From: Gemmatimonadaceae bacterium
GTDB taxonomy: Bacteria; Gemmatimonadota; Gemmatimonadetes; Gemmatimonadales; Gemmatimonadaceae
Assembly: GCA_013697785.1 (NCBI GenBank)
Contig: JACCWE010000127.1
Span: forward strand, 1 to 35,160
Length of the DNA: 35,160 bases
Direction of reading: 5' to 3'
Positions 23,081 to 31,016 of this stretch are shown one piece after another. The position numbers and the translations under genes are program-made. How positions within the stretch are numbered: position 1 is the stretch's first letter; every line of letters starts with the position of its first letter. Under the pieces are notes generated by a model. It saw nothing but the letters and a program-made list of their open reading frames with translations. It was not told where the DNA came from and searched no databases.

Positions 23081-23836
23081 ATGTCGGCAATGACCCTGTG
23101 GCAGGCTTTCTCCTCCGGCGACTTGGCAGCTCGCGAAGAGCTTCTCGCGGAGCATATCAGCCTGGTTCACCACGTCTCGCGGCAGATCCACCGCCGGGTC
23201 TCCTCCGACGTAGAGCTCGATGAACTGATCAGCGCCGGTACCATGGGACTGATCGAGGCACTCGATCGCTTCGATCCGACCCGCGGCCTCGCCTTCAGTA
23301 CCTTCGCCGTCCCACGCGTTCGTGGAGCGATCCTCGACGAGTTGCGTCGAATCGATCACGTTCCTTCTTCGATGCGCCGCCGCACCCGCACGCTTTCGAC
23401 GGCGCGCGAGTCGCTTCGCCACGAGCTCGGCCGCGAACCGATGGCCGAGGAAGTAGCTGGAATGCTCAAACTCGACCTCCCCGCGCTCTGGAAGCTCGAG
23501 GCGGAAGCCGAAGGCACGATGCGGGTTGCCCTCGACGGCGCGAACAGCGACGACAGCGAGGACATCCCGCACGCGCGGGCGACGACGGCCGAAGACAACA
23601 ACTCCGTGGAAGACCGCATCACGCTCGACCAGGAGACTGCGATCCTCCGCGAGACCATTCTTCGCCTCTCGCAGCAGGAGCGCACCGTTCTCACGCTGTA
23701 TTACTTCGAAGAGCTCAAGCTGCACGAGATCGCGGCGGTGCTCGAGGTGACGGAGAGTCGCGTGTCGCAGATCCGTCAGAAGGCGATCGTCAAGCTCCGC
23801 GGCGAACTTTCCTCGCTCCGCTCGCTGGTCGCCTGA
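23081..23836 (+). CDS. fliA: RNA polymerase sigma factor, FliA/WhiG (sigma-28) type
   Basis: ATG 23081 follows GGAG by five bases, giving 251 residues, the usual size. Region 2 is complete: ELISAGTMGLIEALDRFDP, GLAFSTFAVPRVRGAILDEL, then RRIDHVPSSMRRRTR, the FliA-specific block. Region 3 (RHELGREPMAEEVAGML) and region 4 (LSQQERTVLTLYYFEEL with ITxxR-like VTESRVSQIRQKAI) follow. Sigma-28 factors direct RNA polymerase to late flagellar or motility promoters and are held by FlgM. A short inverted repeat ATTGG-CAA-CCAAT lies in the leader (about 23059-23071). No flagellar structural genes are visible nearby. An earlier frame extension to 23060 lacks a ribosome site. Confidence 0.93.
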   Translation: MSAMTLWQAFSSGDLAAREELLAEHISLVHHVSRQIHRRVSSDVELDELISAGTMGLIEALDRFDPTRGLAFSTFAVPRVRGAILDELRRIDHVPSSMRRRTRTLSTARESLRHELGREPMAEEVAGMLKLDLPALWKLEAEAEGTMRVALDGANSDDSEDIPHARATTAEDNNSVEDRITLDQETAILRETILRLSQQERTVLTLYYFEELKLHEIAAVLEVTESRVSQIRQKAIVKLRGELSSLRSLVA

Positions 23837-23839
23837 TCG

Positions 23840-24502
23840 CTACGCTCCGGGGCCGAGCGCCGGGATGACGAGCAGGTAGGCAACACCCGCGACGCTCTCC
23901 TCGACGCCAAGGGCGATCGCTCCCGACGCACATTGGGGGAGCGCCCCGGTAGGCGCAGCGTCGCCCACGAGCAGACGCACGACCCCGACCGTTCCGTGTA
24001 ACCCAAAGCGCACTCTGAGCGCGCGCGATGCGTGCGCGAGGGCGGCGTTCGTCGCGGCATCGAGCAGAAGAATCAGCTCGCGCTGCAGCCGGATTGCGTC
24101 GCCGAGCACGGGGCGCGATTCGTCGCCCGGCTCGACGGTGATGGCGATCGAGCGGCGCTCCGGGTGATAGCTGTGGAGCGCCATCGCGCCGGCGACGGCA
24201 TCGGTGAGCCGCATCGCCTCCTGTCGCCCCGATTGCTGCGCCGATAGCGCGCGCATCTGCTCGAGCAGATCCTCGAGCCGTCGCGTCTCGACGCCGAGCA
24301 TCTCCGACATCGCGACCGGATCATCGCCATCGACGCGCAGCAGCTCGGCGATCGTGCCGATCGTCGCAATGCGGTTGCTCAACGCGTGCGCGAGCCCGCG
24401 CACGAGTGTCTCGCTCACGGCGGCCCAGGCATCGGCGAAGGAACGCGTTGCTCCGCGCTCCCCGGTGGGAAAAGTGTCGGTGTCGACGTCCGCATGGGTC
24501 AT
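23840..24502 (-). CDS. Degenerate histidine kinase / histidine phosphotransferase-like protein
   Basis: From ATG 24502 the product is 220 residues with no membrane segment. Residues 25-90 form a DHp-like helix pair with LVRGLAHALSNRIATIG, so H39 sits where the phospho-accepting His is expected. The rest resembles a shrunken ATPase domain: LILLLDAATNAALAH recalls an N-box, but no DxGxG or GTGLGL ATP-lid motif follows. Such proteins (compare ChpT or Spo0B) dimerise through the DHp helices and relay phosphate without ATP. The stop lies three bases from the fliA stop, convergent. A phosphorelay role within this regulatory island is inferred. Confidence 0.65.
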   Translation of the reverse strand: MTHADVDTDTFPTGERGATRSFADAWAAVSETLVRGLAHALSNRIATIGTIAELLRVDGDDPVAMSEMLGVETRRLEDLLEQMRALSAQQSGRQEAMRLTDAVAGAMALHSYHPERRSIAITVEPGDESRPVLGDAIRLQRELILLLDAATNAALAHASRALRVRFGLHGTVGVVRLLVGDAAPTGALPQCASGAIALGVEESVAGVAYLLVIPALGPGA

Positions 24503-24625
24503 GCACTTTCGACGCGCACGGCGCGCGCCCGCAACCCGCTCGACCACGATTCTAACATTTCGCAGGCGCGCGCACGCTTCTAATTTGGAAAACGCCGCCC
24601 CGATAACCTTTCTTTCCAGACGAAA

Positions 24626-25999
24626 ATGCCCGCACTCCCCACGCGCGTTGCCGCGCTCTCCTGCGCGCTCGCGCTCGCACTCGCCGCCGCTGTCGTGCCG
24701 CTCCGGGCGCAGACGCCTGCCGACCGAATGATCGACGGGGCGCTCAAGGACAGCGCCGCGTGGAATCGTCTGGCGGAGCTCGTGGACACATACGGTGCGC
24801 GTCCGGTGGGCACGCCGGCGCTCGAGAGTGCGATCGACTGGATCGTGGCGCAGATGAATAAGGACGGACTCGACAACGTCCATACCGAGCCGGTGATGGT
24901 GCCGCACTGGGTGCGCGGGCGCGAGTCGCTCATGCTCCTCGCTCCGCATCCCGCCCCGCTCCACATGCTCGGACTGGGCCGGAGCATCGGCACTCCCTCG
25001 GGCGGGATCACAGCCTCGGTGCTCGTGGTGAACGACTTCGCCGACCTGCATGCGCACGCGGCCCAGGCGAAGGGGAAGATCGTGCTCTTCGATCACCATT
25101 TCGATCCCATCAAGCCGCCCTTCGATGCCTACAGCGAGGCGGTGATCTATCGCTACGCGGGTGCGGACTCCGCGGCGGCGTATGGCGGCGTAGCGGCGCT
25201 GGTGCGCTCGGTGACGTCGCACTCCCTCAGCACGCCGCACACTGGTGCGATGGGCTATGGCGACACGGCGGCGAAGGCGCACCACGTGCCTGCCGCCGCG
25301 ATCACGCTCGAGGATGCGGACATGCTCCACCGCATCCAGAATCGCGGTCAGCCGATTCGCGTGACGCTCTCGATGGAGGCGCACATGCTTCCCGATGCGC
25401 ACTCGCGCAATATCATCGCCGAGGTGCGTGGGAGTGAGCATCCGGATGAAATCATCGTGCTCGGCGGGCACATCGACTCGTGGGATGTCGGCCAGGGCGC
25501 GATGGACGACGGCGGCGGCTTCGTCTCCGCGTGGGAGGCGCTGCGACTCATCAAGCAGCTCGGCCTCAAGCCGAAGCGCACGATTCGCGTGGTGGGGTGG
25601 GTGAACGAGGAGATGGGGAGTCGCGGCGCGGACGCGTATCGCGATGCGCATCGCGCGGAGCTGCCGAAGACCAAGTTCGCGCTCGAGTCTGACAACGGCG
25701 CGTTCACACCGAAGGGCGTTCGGCTCACGGGTCCGGACTCGCTGCTTCCGGTGGTGAAGGGCTTCCTCGCGCCTCTCGCGCGCATCGGCGTGACGCAGGC
25801 GACAATGGGCGAACCGGAGGCCGACGTCACGCCGCTCGTCGAGGCCGGCGTGCCAGCGCTCTCGCTCGACATCGACGCGTCACGCTACTTCTGGTACCAC
25901 CACACCGATGCGGACATGATGAGCGCCCTCGACCCGCATCAGGTGGGGCTGTGCGTAGCGACTATGGGTGTGGTGGTGTGGGGGGCGGCGAACCGATAG
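24626..25999 (+). CDS. M28 family zinc peptidase, carboxypeptidase-Q-like, secreted
   Basis: The 457-residue precursor has a signal peptide (1-28, cleavage after PLRA). A propeptide-like helix and an M28 catalytic domain follow, interrupted by a PA-type insert (about 130-245). Metal and catalytic residues are visible: H282 in GGHIDSWD, D294 in MDDGGG, E328/E329 in WVNEEMGS, D356 in LESDNG and H425/H426 in FWYHHTDAD. The order matches carboxypeptidase Q and bacterial homologues, which remove amino acids from dipeptides. It acts outside the cytoplasm. A CCCGATAA at 24599-24606 resembles a sigma-28 -10 but has a poor -35. Confidence 0.92.
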   Translation: MPALPTRVAALSCALALALAAAVVPLRAQTPADRMIDGALKDSAAWNRLAELVDTYGARPVGTPALESAIDWIVAQMNKDGLDNVHTEPVMVPHWVRGRESLMLLAPHPAPLHMLGLGRSIGTPSGGITASVLVVNDFADLHAHAAQAKGKIVLFDHHFDPIKPPFDAYSEAVIYRYAGADSAAAYGGVAALVRSVTSHSLSTPHTGAMGYGDTAAKAHHVPAAAITLEDADMLHRIQNRGQPIRVTLSMEAHMLPDAHSRNIIAEVRGSEHPDEIIVLGGHIDSWDVGQGAMDDGGGFVSAWEALRLIKQLGLKPKRTIRVVGWVNEEMGSRGADAYRDAHRAELPKTKFALESDNGAFTPKGVRLTGPDSLLPVVKGFLAPLARIGVTQATMGEPEADVTPLVEAGVPALSLDIDASRYFWYHHTDADMMSALDPHQVGLCVATMGVVVWGAANR

Positions 26000-26009
26000 C
26001 GGCGGTTAC

Positions 26010-26786
26010 TCAACTCACCGCCCTCAACGTCCAGAAGTCCGCCGAGAGATCCGTGTTCGTGAAGTACGCATACGGCATCGTCCCGTAACCCTTCTTTCCC
26101 CAGCTCGTGCCCCACGAGTTGCGCACGATGAATCGCTTCGCCGGATTGTCGTAGCCCACCACGCACATCGCGTGGCCGCCGAGCGTGCGTTCCATGCCGT
26201 CGGGCATTGGGACGTTGCCCGTGCGCGTGGTCGCGTCCGACTCGAACGATTCGTACACCGTGAAGCCGAAGATGAACGGGTAGCCCGCCGCCACGCAGCC
26301 GCGCATCTGCGCGACATCCTGCTCCACGCGCATGTACGTCACTCCGAGATGCTTCTTCGCCTCGGCGAAGCAGTCCGGCGTCGGCTTATCGGCGAACTTC
26401 GAGAGCACGTACGGCCACTGCGGCTCGGGGCACACCCCCTGCTTCGCGATGGTCTTCATCCCGTCGCGCAGCTGCGCGCCAGCGTCCTCATCAACCGTGC
26501 GCTCGATGACGCGCTCGTTGTAGTAGATGAAGAGGCGCGACGGCATGAAGTCGGCCTCCTTCTGCTTCAGGAGCTCGAACTGGAACGCGCCGCCGATCGC
26601 ATTCGCGGTGCAGGAGCCGAGCTGCCCCTGGTCGTACACCGCAGGCATCTGCGGACGGAGATCGACCTTCGTCGGCAGTGCCTTCGCAGTCACGCGCCGC
26701 GGAACCTTGAACGCGAAGTCGCGCTGGTCGGGAAGATCGGGAACCCAGCCGTATCGCTTGATCGTGAGCTTGCGTGGCATCGCCAT
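26010..26786 (-). CDS. C1 (papain-like) cysteine peptidase, no signal peptide
   Basis: The 258-residue protein carries the whole papain catalytic set: oxyanion Q53 and nucleophile C59 in YDQGQLGSCTANA, H205 in LGGHAMCVVGYD, and N223 in FIVRNSWGTSWG. The N-terminus (RYGWVPDLPDQRDFAF) matches the bacterial/archaeal C1-like group rather than a eukaryotic propeptide. No signal peptide or transmembrane segment is visible, so a cytoplasmic location or an unusual export route is likely. ATG 26786 has GGAG six bases upstream. It is the last gene of a minus-strand run and converges with the M28 peptidase. Confidence 0.92.
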   Translation of the reverse strand: MAMPRKLTIKRYGWVPDLPDQRDFAFKVPRRVTAKALPTKVDLRPQMPAVYDQGQLGSCTANAIGGAFQFELLKQKEADFMPSRLFIYYNERVIERTVDEDAGAQLRDGMKTIAKQGVCPEPQWPYVLSKFADKPTPDCFAEAKKHLGVTYMRVEQDVAQMRGCVAAGYPFIFGFTVYESFESDATTRTGNVPMPDGMERTLGGHAMCVVGYDNPAKRFIVRNSWGTSWGKKGYGTMPYAYFTNTDLSADFWTLRAVS

Positions 26787-26824
26787 CTGCGTCTCCTGTC
26801 GCGTGAACGCTTAACGTGAGCAGT

Positions 26825-27580
26825 TCACCGCGAGCGCGCTAGCTCCGCGAGCACTTCGCGCGCGACCGAACCGAGCAGCGAAGGATCATCCACGATGCGC
26901 CTAGCCGGAAGCACTCCAGCCGCACGAATCGCATCCCGCGTCATGTCGTTCGTGATCGCGACACAGCGCATTCCCGCGGCGATCGCCGCACGCACCCCCG
27001 GCAGCGAATCCTCGAGCACGAAACAGTTCCGCGGCTCCACATCCATCCGCTCCGCGATCAGAAAGAAGATCTCCGGCGATGGCTTCGCCTCGCGCACATC
27101 CTCACGCGTGCACAGAACATCGAAATCGGCGGCGAGGCCGAGCCGCTCGAGTACCAGCATCGCGTGCTTGCGATGCGACATCGTCGCGATCCCCACCGGG
27201 AATCCCGCGCGCCGCACCTCGCGCAGTAGCGCCGTCGACCACGGATACTCCTGCTCGCGAATCAGCCGCTCGTCCTCGATCATCGCCTCGTAGATCGCGA
27301 GCCTGAGCGCCATGTACGCATCGAGCGGAGTCTCGACCCCGAGCTCGGCCATGCGCCTGGTCGCGGGCTCCTCCAACTCGAACCGCGAGAGCAGCATTGC
27401 CGCGACCTCTTCCCGCGAGTGCCCGACCATGTCGTCGTACGCGACGATGATCTCCTCCGCGCGCACGGTCTCCGGGCTCAGCTCCACGGCGGCGCGGGCG
27501 TATGACCGCGCCTTGAGCGCCTCCGTCTGCACGAGTGTTCCATCGAGGTCGAAGATCGCGCCAACACGCGTGGTCGCCAC
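26825..27580 (-). CDS. HAD-superfamily hydrolase, beta-phosphoglucomutase-like
   Basis: This 251-residue HAD has motif I FDLDGTLV (D11 nucleophile, D13 acid), a helical cap (about 17-110), motif II ATMSHR, motif III in REAKPSPEIF and motif IV VLEDSLPGVRAA. The cap type and length match the HAD-IA family of phosphoglycolate phosphatase and beta-phosphoglucomutase. The exact substrate cannot be read. Motif IV EDS is complete, so an active phosphatase is likely. It starts nine bases after the kinase gene's stop and is probably co-transcribed with it. Confidence 0.9.
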   Translation of the reverse strand: MATTRVGAIFDLDGTLVQTEALKARSYARAAVELSPETVRAEEIIVAYDDMVGHSREEVAAMLLSRFELEEPATRRMAELGVETPLDAYMALRLAIYEAMIEDERLIREQEYPWSTALLREVRRAGFPVGIATMSHRKHAMLVLERLGLAADFDVLCTREDVREAKPSPEIFFLIAERMDVEPRNCFVLEDSLPGVRAAIAAGMRCVAITNDMTRDAIRAAGVLPARRIVDDPSLLGSVAREVLAELARSR

Positions 27581-27589
27581 GTCGGAGAT

Positions 27590-29092
27590 TCAGCGCGTTC
27601 GCGAGGACATCGACGGCGTCGACGTCGGCGATTCCGTGAGTCCGATCGTGGCGATCCGGTAGAAGGCTCGCCCCACCGGACCGGTCCAAAGCCGATGCGA
27701 CAAGGGCGTGGTCGTCGCCGCTCCGATGACGTCGGAAAGAACGAGCAACACGACGGTCATGATGGCCACCGCGCCGACGACCGCGAGCAGCAGCCCCGTG
27801 CGGCCAACTTCGTAGATCCCGTTGCCCAGATACGCGCGGTGCACGCGCACCCAGGCGAGCACCAACGCGGCTGCGACAAAGCCGATGCCAAGCCCCCAGG
27901 CGCGGCGTCGCCGCCGCTCGCGCCATCGCGGCGCCAGCTTTCGCTGCGCGCGCACGGCTCTTCGCTCGACATTCGCTGCGACGACCGCGCGACGAAACGC
28001 GGCGTAGCCAAATCCCTGCTCCGCCAGCGCGCGCACGCCGGCCACCAATCGCCAGACCAGCGCGACGATGATCGTGATGACCAACGCGGCAAGCAACGCT
28101 CTGTCGGCGTCGTAGTGCGCGAGGCGCACGATGAGTGGCGAGGCCCACGCGAGCGCGACCGCGCCGATGCCGAGCGCCGGTGCGAGAGAGAGAAAGAGCC
28201 GGATCGACGGCGCGACGTCGGGACGCATGGCCCGCAGAGCGTCCAGTGCTTCCACCACCGCTTCGCCGGTTTGAAAGCGCGCGGCAGGATCCTTTTTCAG
28301 CAGCATATTGATCGTACTCAGGAGCCCGTCCGGGAGATCGGGACGCAACTCGGCAATCGACGGCGCTTCGCGCGTGATCTGTTGTGCGATGATCGCGCTC
28401 GCGTTCTCAGCGTCGAACGGCACGCGCGCGGTGACCGCATAGAACGCGACGATGCCGAGCGAATAGAGGTCGGCGCGTCCGTCGACGGCATCTCCGGCCG
28501 CCTGCTCGGGGCTCATGAAGTGCGGCGTTCCCACGATCTCGCCAGGCGTATCCGCACCGTGCACGGCGATACCGCGCGCGATTCCGAAATCGGTGACGAG
28601 CGCGCGGCCGGTCGCGCGCTCGAGAAGGATGTTGTCGGGCTTTACGTCGCGGTGAATGACCCCACGCCCGTGAGCGTACGAAAGCGCCCACGCAATCTCC
28701 TGAATCAACCGCACGGCTTCGGCGGTACCGAGCGGTCCGCCGAGGCGCACGCGCTCCGTGAGCGTTTCCCCATCCACGAAGCCCATCACGAAACAGAGCA
28801 GGTCGCCCCGCTCCTCAACGGCGTGCACCGGCACGATGTTCGGATGCGAGAAGGACGCCGCCGTCCGCGTTTCGTACAGGAATCGCTCACGCCATTCGGG
28901 ACGCATCGCGAATTCGGGCGGCAGCACCTTGATCGCGACGGGACGCTCGAGTGTCAGGTCGCGCGCGAGATACACGATTCCCATTCCTCCGCGTCCCAGC
29001 TGGCGCTCGAGCGCGTACGACGGGGTAAGAGCGCGCCGCAACAGCTCGCCGGACGACGGCACGGCGAGAGAGCTCCCGCTCCCTTCACTCAT
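27590..29092 (-). CDS. Membrane-anchored Ser/Thr protein kinase
   Basis: The 500-residue protein has an N-terminal Hanks-type kinase domain (about 27-290). It shows the glycine loop GRGGMG (33-38), catalytic Lys55 in VAIKVLPPE, HRDVKPDN (147-154), DFG (168-170), and an activation segment ending GTPHFMSPEQ. A C-terminal region of about 210 residues has four hydrophobic helices (about 298-320, 331-351, 401-417, 433-455) separated by a very basic loop (RRAVRAQRK and RERRRRRAW). Most PknB-type kinases have a single helix and an external PASTA sensor, so this four-helix tail is atypical. No clear ribosome site precedes the ATG. Confidence 0.93.
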   Translation of the reverse strand: MSEGSGSSLAVPSSGELLRRALTPSYALERQLGRGGMGIVYLARDLTLERPVAIKVLPPEFAMRPEWRERFLYETRTAASFSHPNIVPVHAVEERGDLLCFVMGFVDGETLTERVRLGGPLGTAEAVRLIQEIAWALSYAHGRGVIHRDVKPDNILLERATGRALVTDFGIARGIAVHGADTPGEIVGTPHFMSPEQAAGDAVDGRADLYSLGIVAFYAVTARVPFDAENASAIIAQQITREAPSIAELRPDLPDGLLSTINMLLKKDPAARFQTGEAVVEALDALRAMRPDVAPSIRLFLSLAPALGIGAVALAWASPLIVRLAHYDADRALLAALVITIIVALVWRLVAGVRALAEQGFGYAAFRRAVVAANVERRAVRAQRKLAPRWRERRRRRAWGLGIGFVAAALVLAWVRVHRAYLGNGIYEVGRTGLLLAVVGAVAIMTVVLLVLSDVIGAATTTPLSHRLWTGPVGRAFYRIATIGLTESPTSTPSMSSRTR

Positions 29093-29101
29093 GTGTGGCG
29101 C

Positions 29102-30910
29102 TCAGTATCTCCAGCTCGACGTGTCGCCCTTCGCCGTCTTCAGGAAGTGCGCCGTCATCAGCTTGATGAAGCGCGGATGATACGTCAGCCGCGAGATCAT
29201 GTTCGCGTTCGCGTGATCGCCGCTCCAGCAATGCTCGTCGCGCGCACCGTAGTCGACCACCGCATCCGCCGGCGGATTCTTCGTCGTCTTCAGGAAGTCA
29301 TCCGCGTAGTACACGGCGTCGTTCAGGAAGAAGTTGTCCGAGCGCCCGACGTTGAGCGTGATCTTCCCGCGCAGCTTCGGTCCGAGCGTCGCCCAGTCGC
29401 GCTGCATGATGTGCACGAGATCGTAGTTGTCGCGCCAGTACGCCACCACGCTCGAGTCGATCACGCCCGTGCGCTTGTCGAACACGCGCTTCGGATAGCC
29501 GTCCGGCCCGACGGGTGAGAACACCGCTTCCCAGATATCCCACTGCCCGCCCGAGCGCGTTTTCGATCCGAGCACGGCCTCCTTCTGATTGGACTGCTCG
29601 ACCGTCGCCCTCGTGCGCCCCATGTAGTCGCGCTCCGCAGGGCGCGGCGTCGTGCGCCACGGCCCCGTGCTCACGAACGCATTCCTGTCGTGATAGAGAT
29701 CGATCGTCGTGTACGCGTGAAAGTCGATCGGGTCCGGGCAGTTCGCGTACGCGCCGTTATAGTCCTCCGGGTACTTCACCTGCACGCCGAGCGCTTCCCA
29801 CCCGCCCGTCGATCCACCGTAGAGCGCGCGAGCCCATGCGCCGAGGCCGCGATAGTGCGACTCGACGTACGGAATGAGCTCGTACGTGATGGCGTCTCCG
29901 TACGGGCCGTTGTTCTCCGAGTTCACCGCGTACGAATCGTCGTAGTACGGCGTCGGATGCTGGATCGTGAGCAGGAGCACGCGCGGAAATCCCGGGCCCG
30001 TCCACTCCTTGTAGAAGTCGTATCCCTTCTCCTGATCGAGACGCTCGTAGCCGAACTTCGTGCAGAGCGCGAACTCGTGACCATTCGGACAGCGCACCGT
30101 GAGGCTGTCGAGGTTGTACGCCGGGAGCTTCGTGTCGGGTGGCGTCTCGCGGAAATCAGAAACGTCCTTCTGGAAATGGCCGTGGTAGATCGCCAGCGGA
30201 TAGTGCGCGTCCGGATGCGTGTCCCATCCCTCCGGCAGCACGAGAATCGCCCCGATGTACACGGGCCGCCCCCAGAACTTCGTCAGCCGCTCGCTCTTCA
30301 CCTTGAAGTGCTTCACATACCTGGTGTCGGCGACTTCGGGGATCGGAGGGATCGTCTGGTCGAGCACGATGTGGATCGGCGTCGCACTCGCCGGATCGAT
30401 GTGCATCTTCACGGGCTTGCTGTAGAGATTCCCCGGCGCCTCCGGCCACTGTTGCCCCTCTCCGCGATCGCCCGCGGGAAGCTTCACCGTCTTTCCGTCG
30501 CCGCGGTGAAAAGTCTCGTACACGTGGAGCAAGCCCTGCACGTAGTAGTCTCCCGGCTTGATCCCCGCGAGCGAATTCGTCGGATAGCCGAGCGTCGTGT
30601 CGCTCACGATCGCCTCGGTCCCCGCCGCGAGCCCGTCGACATCCACGCCGAACACCTGCTGCGACGTCACCGCGTCGGAGATCAGCTCCCGCGGCTCCTT
30701 CGAGCTATCCGTCGAGATGAGAAGGAGCACTCGCCCATCGAGTGGCTTCGAGCTCTGCGATGCCGCGAAGGAGATCCCGACCTTGAGCGGCGTCGCGCCA
30801 CTCGACGCCACCGGCGCCGGCGTCACCTTCTGACACGAGAGCTGAAGTGTGGCGAGCGCGATGGAGCTCGCGATGTGAGCCGGGGAAGCCCATCGAGGCA
30901 GTGTGTGCAC
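29102..30910 (-). CDS. Large secreted esterase (alpha/beta hydrolase)
   Basis: The GTG at 30910 has GGAGA about six bases upstream and gives 602 residues. The N-terminus (IASSIALATLQLSCQ) looks like a lipoprotein signal with C26, though position -3 is Gln. Residues about 35-205 form an all-beta accessory region, and an esterase D/feruloyl-esterase-like domain follows. The nucleophile is probably S367 in ALYGGSTGGWEAL. A late DEHCWSGDH supplies a candidate His, and IQHPTPYYDDSY marks the strand before. The family hydrolyses carboxylic or phenolic esters outside the cell. Substrate unknown. Nine bases separate its stop from the Ser/Thr kinase start. Confidence 0.82.
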   Translation of the reverse strand: MHTLPRWASPAHIASSIALATLQLSCQKVTPAPVASSGATPLKVGISFAASQSSKPLDGRVLLLISTDSSKEPRELISDAVTSQQVFGVDVDGLAAGTEAIVSDTTLGYPTNSLAGIKPGDYYVQGLLHVYETFHRGDGKTVKLPAGDRGEGQQWPEAPGNLYSKPVKMHIDPASATPIHIVLDQTIPPIPEVADTRYVKHFKVKSERLTKFWGRPVYIGAILVLPEGWDTHPDAHYPLAIYHGHFQKDVSDFRETPPDTKLPAYNLDSLTVRCPNGHEFALCTKFGYERLDQEKGYDFYKEWTGPGFPRVLLLTIQHPTPYYDDSYAVNSENNGPYGDAITYELIPYVESHYRGLGAWARALYGGSTGGWEALGVQVKYPEDYNGAYANCPDPIDFHAYTTIDLYHDRNAFVSTGPWRTTPRPAERDYMGRTRATVEQSNQKEAVLGSKTRSGGQWDIWEAVFSPVGPDGYPKRVFDKRTGVIDSSVVAYWRDNYDLVHIMQRDWATLGPKLRGKITLNVGRSDNFFLNDAVYYADDFLKTTKNPPADAVVDYGARDEHCWSGDHANANMISRLTYHPRFIKLMTAHFLKTAKGDTSSWRY

Positions 30911-31016
30911 GCGTGTCTCCGAGCATGAGGTGCGACCATCGTCCGATCGTATACAAACAAGATCGGAGCGAGCCGAGCCTATCGCAAGGAAGACGGCGTG
31001 AGAGAGCTGCCTGGCG

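Noticed and set aside
24599-24606. CCCGATAA upstream of the M28 peptidase as a sigma-28 promoter.
   Set aside because: The -35 region matches only about half the consensus, and the peptidase has no known tie to sigma-28.
26803-26828. GTGAAC...GTTCAC inverted repeat between the HAD and C1 peptidase genes.
   Set aside because: Six-base arms overlapping the HAD stop codon, with no T run, are not enough to call a terminator or operator.
27695-29518. A 600-codon open frame on the plus strand opposite the Ser/Thr kinase and esterase genes, and many similar antisense frames (for example opposite the amidohydrolase, RNA methyltransferase and pntB).
   Set aside because: The translations are Arg/Ala/Asp/His-rich and lack any motif, whereas the opposite strand encodes clear families. 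High GC content keeps antisense frames open.
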